A stretch of DNA of 64,000 nucleotides, taken from assembly GCF_008974285.1 (NCBI RefSeq), contig NZ_BKZV01000002.1:186001-250000 (forward strand). Reading direction: 5' to 3'. The DNA is from Thermogemmatispora aurantia. GTDB taxonomy: Bacteria > Chloroflexota > Ktedonobacteria > Ktedonobacterales > Ktedonobacteraceae. Position 1 is the stretch's first letter. Every line of letters begins with the position of its first letter. Positions 35,971 through 44,500 of the stretch are shown piece by piece. The position numbers and the translations under genes are program-made. Under the pieces are notes generated by a model. It was not told the origin of the DNA, did no database searches, and saw nothing but the letters and a program-made list of their open reading frames with translations.

Positions 35971-36213
35971 TCACGGATGCCACCACCACATGGGAGGACC
36001 CAGCGACGTACCAAGAGCAAGATGCGGAATCAGCTTCTTGAGCACATCAAGCACCAGAGGCTCCATACGCTCGGAGGCGGCTACGCTCTCCAGATCGTTG
36101 AAACACGCCTGGCGGAAACTTTCGTCGTGATAGAGGCGATGGACGAGCTTACATAGCTGCTGTTCTTCCACAGTACACTCCTTCCCTCTCTTCACTTTAG
36201 AGAGACTTCCCAT
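35971..36213 (-). CDS. ComX-like precursor peptide with C-terminal tryptophan triplet
   Basis: 80 residues, too small and unusual for a confident family call. Start chosen at 36213 because AAAGG lies 9 bases upstream; two earlier in-frame codons exist. Residues ~18-64 form a helical leader with LYHDESFRQACFNDLESVAA, resembling RiPP leaders of the DxxFR type. The tail (69-80) is TSLGPPMWWWHP, with Trp76-78. ComX of Bacillus likewise carries its modified Trp near the C-terminus and is cleaved to a short peptide. It is the first gene of an operon with the prenyl-synthetase-like gene (76-bp gap) and the sensor kinase. Cys13, Cys21 and Cys37 are in the leader. Confidence 0.7.
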   Translation of the reverse strand: MGSLSKVKRGKECTVEEQQLCKLVHRLYHDESFRQACFNDLESVAASERMEPLVLDVLKKLIPHLALGTSLGPPMWWWHP

Positions 36214-36215
36214 GA

Positions 36216-36235
36216 GAGCATGCCTTTGCATGCTC
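36216..36235 (-). promoter_or_regulatory. Hairpin containing the ribosome-binding site of the ComX-like gene
   Basis: GAGCATGC and GCATGCTC (8-bp perfect stem) enclose the loop AAAG on the minus strand. The Shine-Dalgarno AAAGG is the loop plus the first stem base, and the ATG follows two bases after the hairpin. The hairpin therefore makes up most of the short 5' leader and could gate translation, or it may be an operator for a dimeric protein. Confidence 0.6.
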
Positions 36236-36243
36236 TGGGTGAG

Positions 36244-36272
36244 AGCATACCACATATCTAAAAGAAATGCAA
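36244..36272 (-). promoter_or_regulatory. Predicted promoter of the peptide-prenyltransferase-kinase operon
   Basis: Minus strand TTGCAT, exactly 17 bases, then TATGCT. Transcription would begin about 7 bases downstream, giving a leader of about 25 bases before the ComX-like start. The element ATGCTCT recurs in direct orientation at 36272-36278, 36242-36248 and 36215-36221 on the minus strand. Confidence 0.6.
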
Positions 36273-36491
36273 GAGCATAGAATATATATATTTAGATGTA
36301 TCTATTAACTGGGCGAGGAGGGAGGGCAGGCGCGAAGCGGCAGTATAAGGTCCCAACGCAATTGACGAACGGGGGCCTTGCCGCTAGAATCGGGAAGAGA
36401 TCGCACCCAGAATCTGACGCTTGAGCGAGGGCACCACAACCCGAACCGAAAGAAGATGCACAGTTGGAACCAAAGCAGGGACCAAGAGGAA

Positions 36492-37502
36492 ATGCTCCCG
36501 GCTGTCGAGGCGGACTCACTAGGGGTGCTCAGCAGCACCCGCGGCGTGGTAGAGGAAGGTGAGCACGTCTGGATGAACAGCGAGCAGATCCAGGCTCTGA
36601 GCGAGCGCTGGTCGGCGCTGATCGGCCCGGCAGGAGTCAACGCCTCCGGGCTAGCAGCCGGCTATGACCGCTACCATTTCTTCGACGGTAGTGAGCGCAG
36701 CGTTAACTGGATTCTCTTGCTTGATGCGCTCAACTTCTGCTTCTGGCCCGAGAAAGGTCAGCCGCGCTGGGGTATCACCTACCAGGGGGAGTTTCTCAGC
36801 GGCTACTGGGCAGAGGCCGCCGCCCTGACACGCGCGATAGAAGAGGGTCGCCCCATATGGGATGCCGCTTACTTACGTGATATGAGCCGCGAGGAGCTGG
36901 CTCTGATCTTTCGCAGCGAGCAGGAGCAGCAGATCCCACTTTTTGAGGAGCGCCTGACCCACGTTCACGAAGTCGGGCGCGTTCTTTTGGAGCGCTTCGA
37001 TGGGCAATTCTCTCAGGCTGTTGCTCAGGCTGCGGGCAGTGCTGTGCGTCTGGTGCAGCTGCTCGTCGAGGCTTTCCCATCCTTCCGCGATGTAGCCCGC
37101 TATCGTCAGCGCGAGGTGCGCTTCTTTAAGCGTGCCCAGATCTGTGTTGCCGATCTTCATGCGCTCTTCCGCGGCCAGAGCTGGGGCGCCTTCTACGATC
37201 TCGACCAGCTGACGATCTTCGCTGACTACAAGCTACCCCAGGTGCTGCGCCATTTCGGGGTGCTGGAGTATCATCCCACCCTGGCCAATCGGATCGACCA
37301 GCAGGAGCCTCTCCCTGCCGGTAGCGAGGAAGAGATCGAAATCCGGGCAGCCACGGTCTGGGCCTGCGAGCTGCTTCGCCGGGCGTTGGCCGCCCGCGGT
37401 CTGCCCATGAAGGCGATCGAGATCGATCAGCAGCTCTGGCTGCTCAGTCAGCGCATACCCGATATGCGACCTTATCACCGGACTCGTACTATCTATTACT
37501 AG
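36492..37502 (+). CDS. Queuosine salvage protein (Qng1/DUF2419 family)
   Basis: About 336 residues from the ATG at 36492; 36456 is an alternative and neither has an ideal ribosome-binding site. Recognisable family blocks: LDALNFCFWPEK, SGYWAEAAALTRAIEEGRPI, VRFFKRAQICVADLH, DLDQLTIFADYKLPQVLRHF and EEEIEIRAATVWACELLRR. Qng1 releases queuine from queuosine 5'-monophosphate so it can be reused in tRNA. This implies the cell salvages the tRNA modification precursor. murE follows 51 bp behind, so the three genes to 41448 may be co-transcribed. Divergent from the ComX-like operon. Confidence 0.85.
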   Translation: MLPAVEADSLGVLSSTRGVVEEGEHVWMNSEQIQALSERWSALIGPAGVNASGLAAGYDRYHFFDGSERSVNWILLLDALNFCFWPEKGQPRWGITYQGEFLSGYWAEAAALTRAIEEGRPIWDAAYLRDMSREELALIFRSEQEQQIPLFEERLTHVHEVGRVLLERFDGQFSQAVAQAAGSAVRLVQLLVEAFPSFRDVARYRQREVRFFKRAQICVADLHALFRGQSWGAFYDLDQLTIFADYKLPQVLRHFGVLEYHPTLANRIDQQEPLPAGSEEEIEIRAATVWACELLRRALAARGLPMKAIEIDQQLWLLSQRIPDMRPYHRTRTIYY

Positions 37503-37553
37503 AAGAACCGTTAATTACAGGTCTGCATAGAGTCTGTTTATCCCTGGAGTAAG

Positions 37554-39125
37554 ATGATTCTGAAGACGCTGTTGGCCGCCCTGCCATCGCCACCGCGGGC
37601 TATCTACCCCGGTGGCTCTCTAACTGAGACAGCTGCCGTGGAGCAACTCACGATCTCTCAGCTGGCCTATGACTCGCGCCGCGTTGAGCCAGGCATGCTC
37701 TTTATCGCTGTGCCCGGTGTGCATACCGATGGCCGCCGCTTTCTGACCGAGGCCGCCGCTCGCGGTGCTGTGGCCGCTCTCGGCGAGTCCCTGGAGGGCT
37801 TCGCTTCCTCTCCCCTGCCCTTGCCCTATATCGAGGTCGCCGAGGTGCGCAGCGCTCTCGCCGATTTGGCCGCCGCCTTCTATGGTTATCCGGCTCGCCA
37901 GCTCTGGACAATCGGCGTCACTGGCACCGATGGCAAAACAACAACCTGTAATCTCATCTGTACAATTCTGGAGACCGCCGGCCTGGCCACCGGCCTGATG
38001 ACAACGGCCAATTTTAAAATCAAGGGAGAAGAGTGGGAGAATACCACTCGCCAGAGTACGCTGGAGGCCCTGGAGATTCAGGCTCTGCTCCGACGCATGC
38101 TCGATGCCGGTGTCACCCACGCCGTGATCGAGGCAACTTCTCATGGGCTGGAGCTGGCTCGCGTACGCGGCTGCGAGTTCGATGTGGGTGTGGTGACCAA
38201 TATTACTTCGGAGCATTTGGATTTCCACGGCACCGTCGAGAACTATCGCCGGGCCAAGGCGCGCCTCTTCGAGATGCTCGATCCAGATCGCCGGAAGGCG
38301 CTGCCAACCCGCCCGGCAGCAGTGCTCAACCGCGATGATAGTAGCTTTGCTTTCTTGCGGTCCTTCTGCCGCGCCCCAATCCTGGACTACGGCATCGATA
38401 CGCCCGCTAGTTTCCAGGTGACGGAGCTGGAGCTGGGGGCTGCCGGTACACGCTTTGCTGTGCGCTTTCCACACGAGTCCCAGCCCGTTCCTATGGCAAC
38501 GCGCCTGGTGGGCCGCTTTAATGTGAGCAATTGCCTGGCCGCTATCACGGTGGCCTACCATCTGGGGCTGAGCCCGACGCAGATCGCCGAGGGCCTGGCC
38601 CGCGCTCGTAGCGTGAACGGGCGCATGGAGCATGTAATCGCTGGCCAGCCCTTCTCTGTGATCGTGGACTACGCCCATACGCCCGATAGCCTGCAGAAGG
38701 TCCTGACAACGCTCCGCCCCCTGACTCCAGGCCGCTTGCTGCTGGTCTTCGGCTCCGCCGGCGAGCGCGATGTCCAAAAGCGCCCAACGATGGGCGCCGT
38801 GGCCGCCCAAATGACAGATTTCTTCGTTATTACTGATGAAGATCCACGGGAAGAAGATCGCCTGAAAATCCTGCGAGAGATCGCCAAAGGAGCAATAGCG
38901 GCGGGAAAGCAGGAGGGCCGCGATTTTCTGTGCATCGCCGACCGCCGCACGGCGATCGCCACAGCGCTGGCCGCCGCTCGCCCCGGCGATACGGTACTGC
39001 TGGCCGGTAAGGGCCATGAACAGAGCATTATCGTTGGCCGCGAGAAGTTGCCCTGGAATGAACGCCAGGTGGCTCTCGAAGAGCTGCAACGGCTTGGCTA
39101 TGACAGCAGTACCTCGACTCTCTAG
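37554..39125 (+). CDS. murE: UDP-N-acetylmuramyl-tripeptide synthetase MurE
   Basis: 523 residues. ATPase motif TGTDGKTTTCNLI, then ATSHGLELARVRGCEFD, VDYAHTPDSLQKVL and GSAGERDVQKRPTMG are standard MurE blocks. MurE adds the third residue (diaminopimelate, lysine or ornithine) to UDP-MurNAc-dipeptide. At the position of DNPR, which binds meso-diaminopimelate in Gram-negative MurE, this protein has DEDPREE, so the third residue cannot be assigned with certainty. CTGGAG lies just before the ATG. Cell-wall neighbour: mraY follows. Confidence 0.93.
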   Translation: MILKTLLAALPSPPRAIYPGGSLTETAAVEQLTISQLAYDSRRVEPGMLFIAVPGVHTDGRRFLTEAAARGAVAALGESLEGFASSPLPLPYIEVAEVRSALADLAAAFYGYPARQLWTIGVTGTDGKTTTCNLICTILETAGLATGLMTTANFKIKGEEWENTTRQSTLEALEIQALLRRMLDAGVTHAVIEATSHGLELARVRGCEFDVGVVTNITSEHLDFHGTVENYRRAKARLFEMLDPDRRKALPTRPAAVLNRDDSSFAFLRSFCRAPILDYGIDTPASFQVTELELGAAGTRFAVRFPHESQPVPMATRLVGRFNVSNCLAAITVAYHLGLSPTQIAEGLARARSVNGRMEHVIAGQPFSVIVDYAHTPDSLQKVLTTLRPLTPGRLLLVFGSAGERDVQKRPTMGAVAAQMTDFFVITDEDPREEDRLKILREIAKGAIAAGKQEGRDFLCIADRRTAIATALAAARPGDTVLLAGKGHEQSIIVGREKLPWNERQVALEELQRLGYDSSTSTL

Positions 39126-39348
39126 CGGCTTTTCGCATTTTCCAGCCGCGAAGAGCATTTGTGTCTGCTATCAATGCGCTAGTCCAGTGAATATGGTATG
39201 TTTTTGCTTTCTACTTCTTTTATCAGGTAGAGAGAGCTAATTACTGCAGAAAAATCATGCGGGTGGAGAGAGATCAGCAGGCCTCGCTTGAGCCAAGACT
39301 AGCCAGCATGGTGTCCGGGCCTCTTTTCGCCCCGGGGGAGTAAATCGT

Positions 39349-41448
39349 ATGGGACTACCAGCTATTCCTGATGCCTATCTGGTGCCGGTTATTCTGATTT
39401 TGACGTTCGTGGTCTCGGCACTGCTCAGCCTGATTTTCTGCGGTATCGCCAGACTGCTCTTTCCAAAGTTCCGCAGCGGCGAGCATAAACCTGGCCACCA
39501 CCGTTCCGATCTGCGCTCGGACCTGCCCGCCAGCGGACGCGAGATTAAAACGATTGAGCTGCCCCTGGTCGGCGGGCCTTCGTTTACGCTGGCCATGTTG
39601 ATCACGGGGCTGGTTGCTGGCTACCTGCTCTTCCATACTGGCGAGCAATGGACGCTCCTGCTGATCGGCCTGGGCGCAACGCTCGGTTTTATGCTGATCG
39701 GCCTGGTCGATGACTGGCACAAGGTCTATAGCAAGGAGGGTCTGTCGGAACGCGCGAAGTTCAGTAGCTTGTTTGTGCTGTCGGTGGCCGCAGGAGCTTG
39801 CTATTTCTTCCTGACGCCGAAGGGGCCTGAGTCCTACAGTCCGTATATTGGACTCCCTATCATCGGCCATTTGATCTGTCCAAACGCCAGCCCCGAGATG
39901 AGCGCCTGCCCTCTGCATCCGGGCGAGCTGGCTTACTATGCCTGGCTGGTGTTTCTGGTGCTAATGACGGGCGTGACTGGCAGTGTGACTTCGCTGGCCG
40001 TGGATTTTAGCGATGGACTCGATGGGCTGGCCGGCGGCCTGGTCTTTAGCGCGGCGCTGGCTTTTGGCATTGTGACCACCGGTATTATTGACCGTCCCGA
40101 GGGCCAGGTGGTCGAGGTGCTTTCGCTGCTCTGCGCCGGCAGTACGCTCGGCTATCTCCCCTGGAACTGGCCATCAGCCTGGGCCGCGCGCGGACGGCGT
40201 AGCAGCGCTAAACGTCTGGCTCAGATCTATATGGGCGATAGCGGAGCGCTGGCTCTGGGCGGCTTACTGGCGATGATCGCCATTTTCGATCGCCAGGAGA
40301 CGCTGCTCTTCCTGGTAGGCGCCGCTTTCGTTCTGGAGGGCCTGTCAGCTCTTTCGGCACGCCTGATTACGCGCTTTTACCGCCGACAGTTGCATATCCT
40401 GCGCTTCGCAAGTACACGCGAGTTCATTCCCCATACAGAATTCCCCCGGCCTTTCCTGGCGACGCCGCTGCACCACCATTTTGATCTGCTGGGCTGGGAT
40501 CGGCGCCGCCTGGTCTATGGCGCCTGGGCCTTGGGCGCTTGCTTTGCGGTCCTCGGGGTGATGGTTGGTCTAGCACCTGAAACCTGGCAGCGCTATCTGG
40601 GCCGTATTCTGGTTCTGCTCCTGGCCTGGATCGTCTGGTCCAGCGGCTCCTGGACTCGGCGCTACTTTGTTGGGAAGCACCCCCCCGAGCGTTCGCGCCG
40701 TCGACGTCTGGCGCTCTACTATGGCTTCCCCTATCGCATTATGGGTATTCCGCTCTATCACCTGGTGGAGGTGATCGAGGCCAGTGAGGATGTCATCGAG
40801 ACACCGGCTGAGGAGTTGGCACTCTGGCAACGAATGACCATCTTCGATGCTCGGGCTATGCTTGGTCTCTATTGCTACCGCGCCGGCTATTATCCAGCGG
40901 CCCTGGCACAATGGACCAGGATTCCAGCTGGCAACCGGGCTTTGCGCCCGGCTATTGCTCGCCTGCTGGAGGAGCTGGATAGTCGCCTGGCCCTGGAGAA
41001 GCAGGAGACGCAGCCGATTAAGCGGGAGGATCTGCTCAGACATCAGGAGCCACCGCTGATTACGGGGAACCTTGGCCCGGCGGATGTCCCCAATCCACAC
41101 GAGCCGGTGAGCGGGACGGAGGCGGAGGCAGTGCAGGAGTCCTGGCCTTTGCCAGTGACTAAGACCGTTGAGGAGACCGCAGAGCGCCAGTCGACCTCGG
41201 GTAGTGACAGGCTGCCGCCAGAAGCACTCCCGCGCGACACTCGCCTGGAAGCCATCCACAATGGCCACAGCGCTCCAGATGCACGACACTTAGCCGCGAC
41301 GACAGGCATGGGAGAGCGGGAACCGACATCAACAGGGAGCAGCCAGGCTGCGAGAACACAGGGACGCTCGCACTCTCCCTTGAGCTGGCTACAGCGTTTC
41401 TTGCATCGCGGAGCACGCTCTAGTCATCCCTCGCAGCAACAGCTCTAG
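39349..41448 (+). CDS. mraY: MraY-like phospho-N-acetylmuramoyl-pentapeptide transferase with long C-terminal extension
   Basis: 699 residues, about twice the usual MraY (~360). The first ~430 have the expected ~10 membrane helices and motifs: IGLVDDWHKVY, VDFSDGLDGLAGG, YMGDSGALALGG and ATPLHHHFDLLGWDR. MraY transfers phospho-MurNAc-pentapeptide to undecaprenyl phosphate on the cytoplasmic face. The extension (~440-699) is soluble: YCYRAGYYPAALAQWTRIP is TPR-like, followed by a low-complexity tail. GGGGGAG lies 8 bases upstream of the ATG. Together with murE it forms a small peptidoglycan gene set. Confidence 0.88.
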   Translation: MGLPAIPDAYLVPVILILTFVVSALLSLIFCGIARLLFPKFRSGEHKPGHHRSDLRSDLPASGREIKTIELPLVGGPSFTLAMLITGLVAGYLLFHTGEQWTLLLIGLGATLGFMLIGLVDDWHKVYSKEGLSERAKFSSLFVLSVAAGACYFFLTPKGPESYSPYIGLPIIGHLICPNASPEMSACPLHPGELAYYAWLVFLVLMTGVTGSVTSLAVDFSDGLDGLAGGLVFSAALAFGIVTTGIIDRPEGQVVEVLSLLCAGSTLGYLPWNWPSAWAARGRRSSAKRLAQIYMGDSGALALGGLLAMIAIFDRQETLLFLVGAAFVLEGLSALSARLITRFYRRQLHILRFASTREFIPHTEFPRPFLATPLHHHFDLLGWDRRRLVYGAWALGACFAVLGVMVGLAPETWQRYLGRILVLLLAWIVWSSGSWTRRYFVGKHPPERSRRRRLALYYGFPYRIMGIPLYHLVEVIEASEDVIETPAEELALWQRMTIFDARAMLGLYCYRAGYYPAALAQWTRIPAGNRALRPAIARLLEELDSRLALEKQETQPIKREDLLRHQEPPLITGNLGPADVPNPHEPVSGTEAEAVQESWPLPVTKTVEETAERQSTSGSDRLPPEALPRDTRLEAIHNGHSAPDARHLAATTGMGEREPTSTGSSQAARTQGRSHSPLSWLQRFLHRGARSSHPSQQQL

Positions 41449-41477
41449 CAGAACCAGACTGAAGCAGTCTGGTTCTG
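41449..41477 (+). terminator. Perfect hairpin terminator directly after mraY
   Basis: A 13-bp perfect stem (CAGAACCAGACTG / CAGTCTGGTTCTG) with a 3-base loop begins on the base after the mraY stop codon. No T-tract follows. A second 12-bp hairpin (arms 41502-41513 and 41545-41556, 31-base loop) lies further on and may serve the CHAT gene on the other strand. Confidence 0.6.
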
Positions 41478-41501
41478 CCGTGCTCATTCAGGCTGGCTCT
41501 A

Positions 41502-41556
41502 CCCATCGCCGAGGTACGGTACGGCGTCCAGGTTCCTGCTGGATCTCGGCGATGGG
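41502..41556. repeat. Inverted repeat between convergent mraY and CHAT genes
   Basis: CCCATCGCCGAG and CTCGGCGATGGG arms, perfect over 12 bp, separated by 31 bases. Its place about 45 bp beyond the CHAT stop codon suggests a transcription end signal on the minus strand. Confidence 0.5.
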
Positions 41557-41599
41557 CTGTTCGAGCGCCCCTTGATGTGCTGGTTCCGACTTCTTTCGC

Positions 41600-44500
41600 T
41601 CAGGAGGCCTCCGAGGCGGCGTCAGTTCGCTCCTCGAGGGTGATCAAGGTTGCTGTTGCTGTACCAGTCAGCGCTTTTGTCTGATCGCTGTCCTCAGAGA
41701 GGAGGCTTTCAAGGCGCTGCTGAAGGGCACGCCGGGCCGGATGCTCAAGGCGTTGATCCAGCAGCAGCGCCTGAGCCCAGTGCTTCTGCGCCTGGGCGCG
41801 CTGATCCTGGGCCCAGGCCAGCTCACCCAGTCCCACGTGAATAGCGCTGATTTCCAGCGGGGTTCCTAGCTCGGTCGCCAGTGCCAGCGCCTCCTCGTAG
41901 CGGGCTCGGGCCTCGCTGAAAGCCCTTAGCAGGCGCGCCGTATCACCCAGGCCGCGCAACGCCTGGGCCGTCAGCGGACGCGCCTCTTGTTCCTGAGCCA
42001 GGGAGAGGGCTTGCTCGAAATATTCGCCGGCTTCGTGAAGAGCACCCTCGGCAAGAACCAGGCTACCCAGAGCGGTGAGAACCTGCGCCTGGTCGACACG
42101 ATTGCCCAGGCTGGTGAAGATGGTCAGCGCTTTCTCGTAGCAGCTGCGAGCCGCTCCCCAATCGCCGAGAGCGCGGCGTACTTCCCCCCGGACGCAGAGG
42201 ACCAATCCTTCCCCAGGACGCATACTTTGCTCCTGGAAGATCTCCAGGGCCAGTGCGCTGGCCTGCTCGGCTTCATCGAGACGCGCATGCTCCAGAGCGA
42301 GCTGGGCCTGCTGCACCAGCGTCCAGGCGTTCCCTGTCCGCAGTCCCAGAGAGGTGAAGAGGCGTTGGGCTTCCTCACAGGCAGTCAGAGCCTCGCCATA
42401 GTTGGCGAGGGCCTGCCAGATGCGACTGCACTCTAGCGAGGCCCAGGCGACTCCCTCCTGGTCGCCATTGATTCTCAGCTCTGTCAGGGCCAGGCGAGAG
42501 CGAGAAAGAGCTTCCCGGTAGCGACCGGAGCGGCGTAGGATTACACTTTGAACCAGGGCGGCCCAGGCCCGCCCTCTAGAATTGCCTCCTTGCTCGAAGC
42601 TCGCCAGCGCTTGCTCCGCATAATCGGCTGCCTGGCTAAGGTTGCCTTCGTCGCAGGCCAGCATGGCCAGCTCGTAGAAGGACCAGGCGGCCTCTTCCTG
42701 CTGATTTTGCTCCTGATACAGCTGCAGGCTGCGCTTCAGACAGGCCACGGCTTCAGTATAGTTGCCGAGCTGACGGAGAATAGCCCCCAGGCAACACTGA
42801 ATCTGGCCCTCGCCCGTTTTATCTTCGAGGCGCACGGCATAGGAGCCCGCGCGACGCAGGATAGCCAGCAACTGGAAAGCGTAGCCACGTCCACACAAGG
42901 CCCAGGAGGCCCGCACAGCTGTGCGCACCGCTTCCCCCAGCTCCTCAGCCCCTACCAGGTGCTCAAAGGCGGCAAACCACTCCTCGGGACTGAGATGGGG
43001 CAACCCCAGGTAATAGGCTGCCACTACCCGATGCACGCGGCGGCGTTCCTCGGCTGGCAGGTAGGAGAGGGCAAAGTTGCGTACCTGCGGGTGAATGCTG
43101 TAAACACGTCCATCGAAACCCATAAATGAGGCGCGCACCAACTCATCGCGAGCCGATCGCCAGTTGGCGGCTAGCTCCCTGGGAACAATAGTGCCCGGGC
43201 TGCCAGACTCTCCTTCGGCCACACCCCTCCCCTGCTCTTCTAACGACTCGGCAGGCGGGACCTGGAGGGCCAAGGAGGGATTGAACTCCGCTCTCTCCGA
43301 GCTATGGGGGGCCACAAGCATCATGATCTGATTGGTGCTGAAGGGAAGGCGAAAGGCCGAGAGATACGAGAGGAGCAGCCGCGCCGCAGGCGAGAGACGC
43401 AGATAGGCGACCTCCAGGGCGGCCCAGATCCCCGCCAGCGGTGTCTCACGCAGCTCATCACGGATCTCTTCGAGCGAGCGGGTGGCAGCTTCAGGCGTAA
43501 AGACTTTGCCGCCGATGGAGCGGGCAGCGCCGAAGATCAGCTCCGCCCCCAGAGGATAGCCATCCAGGAGCGTACAGATGTCGCGCAGAATCTCTTGTTG
43601 GACTGGATCGTCCAGGTGAATGCGCTTGTCTAAACCGCTCTGGGCCGCCAGCTCACTAAAGAGGCAGAGCAGGTCCTGGTCGGTCATCTTGCCAATAGGA
43701 TACTCATACCAGCGCCAGGCCGCTCCTTCCTGCAGACCAAGCGTGGCCGGATGAGAGCGCGAGGTCAAAAGCACCACAACCCGCTCAGGCAGCTCACCAA
43801 GGAAGCGCAGCCAGAGCTTTGACTCAGTCGGATCGGTCACTTCCTCAAAGCCATCGATGAGCAGCAGGCAGGGCAGTTCACGATCGGTGCGCGCATGTAA
43901 GGCATTGAGCAGATGGCGCGCTCGCTGACGCAGATCTGGGGTCAACATTAAGCGATTGGCCAGACCGGGGAAGGCATGAGCCATCTCGACGACGGCCTCA
44001 GCGAAGGTCTTTCCTCCCTGCAGTGTAATGCCAATAAGGCCCCCCGTGCCCGGGAATTTGTCGCGGTTACGCCGCGCCACCTCAAAGGCCAGGGCACTTT
44101 TGCCGATGCCGACTGGGCCAGTCAGCACAATCTGACGCAGATTCGAACGCGGCTGCTGCCTGCGCAGACTGGGAAGTTCCTCTTCGGCCTGGACAGCTGC
44201 GGTAATAAGCTGCGTCAGCTCTTTAATCTCGCGCTCGCGTCCTACAAAGCAGGTCGGGATGGGGAAGTTGGTCAGGGCTAGCTCATGCTCTTCAGTCTCT
44301 TCCTCCTGCGCCAGCAGAGGGACTGGCTCCTCACAGCCAGGGCTGGCATGCCGATAGAGGACGGGGATAAACCAGCCATTGTGGTGGGGAGAGAGCAACG
44401 CATGGCGGGCGCGGGAAAGGGCTTCCTCAAGGGTGCGCCCACTGGCCAGGGCCTCGTAGAAATGGTAGATAAAGACCGGGCTGAGGTTGTCCTGGAGCGA

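Noticed and set aside
37620..39158. 512-residue minus-strand reading frame opposite murE
   Set aside because: It mirrors murE, which has full family motifs; the opposite frame is a GC-rich shadow without recognisable domains.
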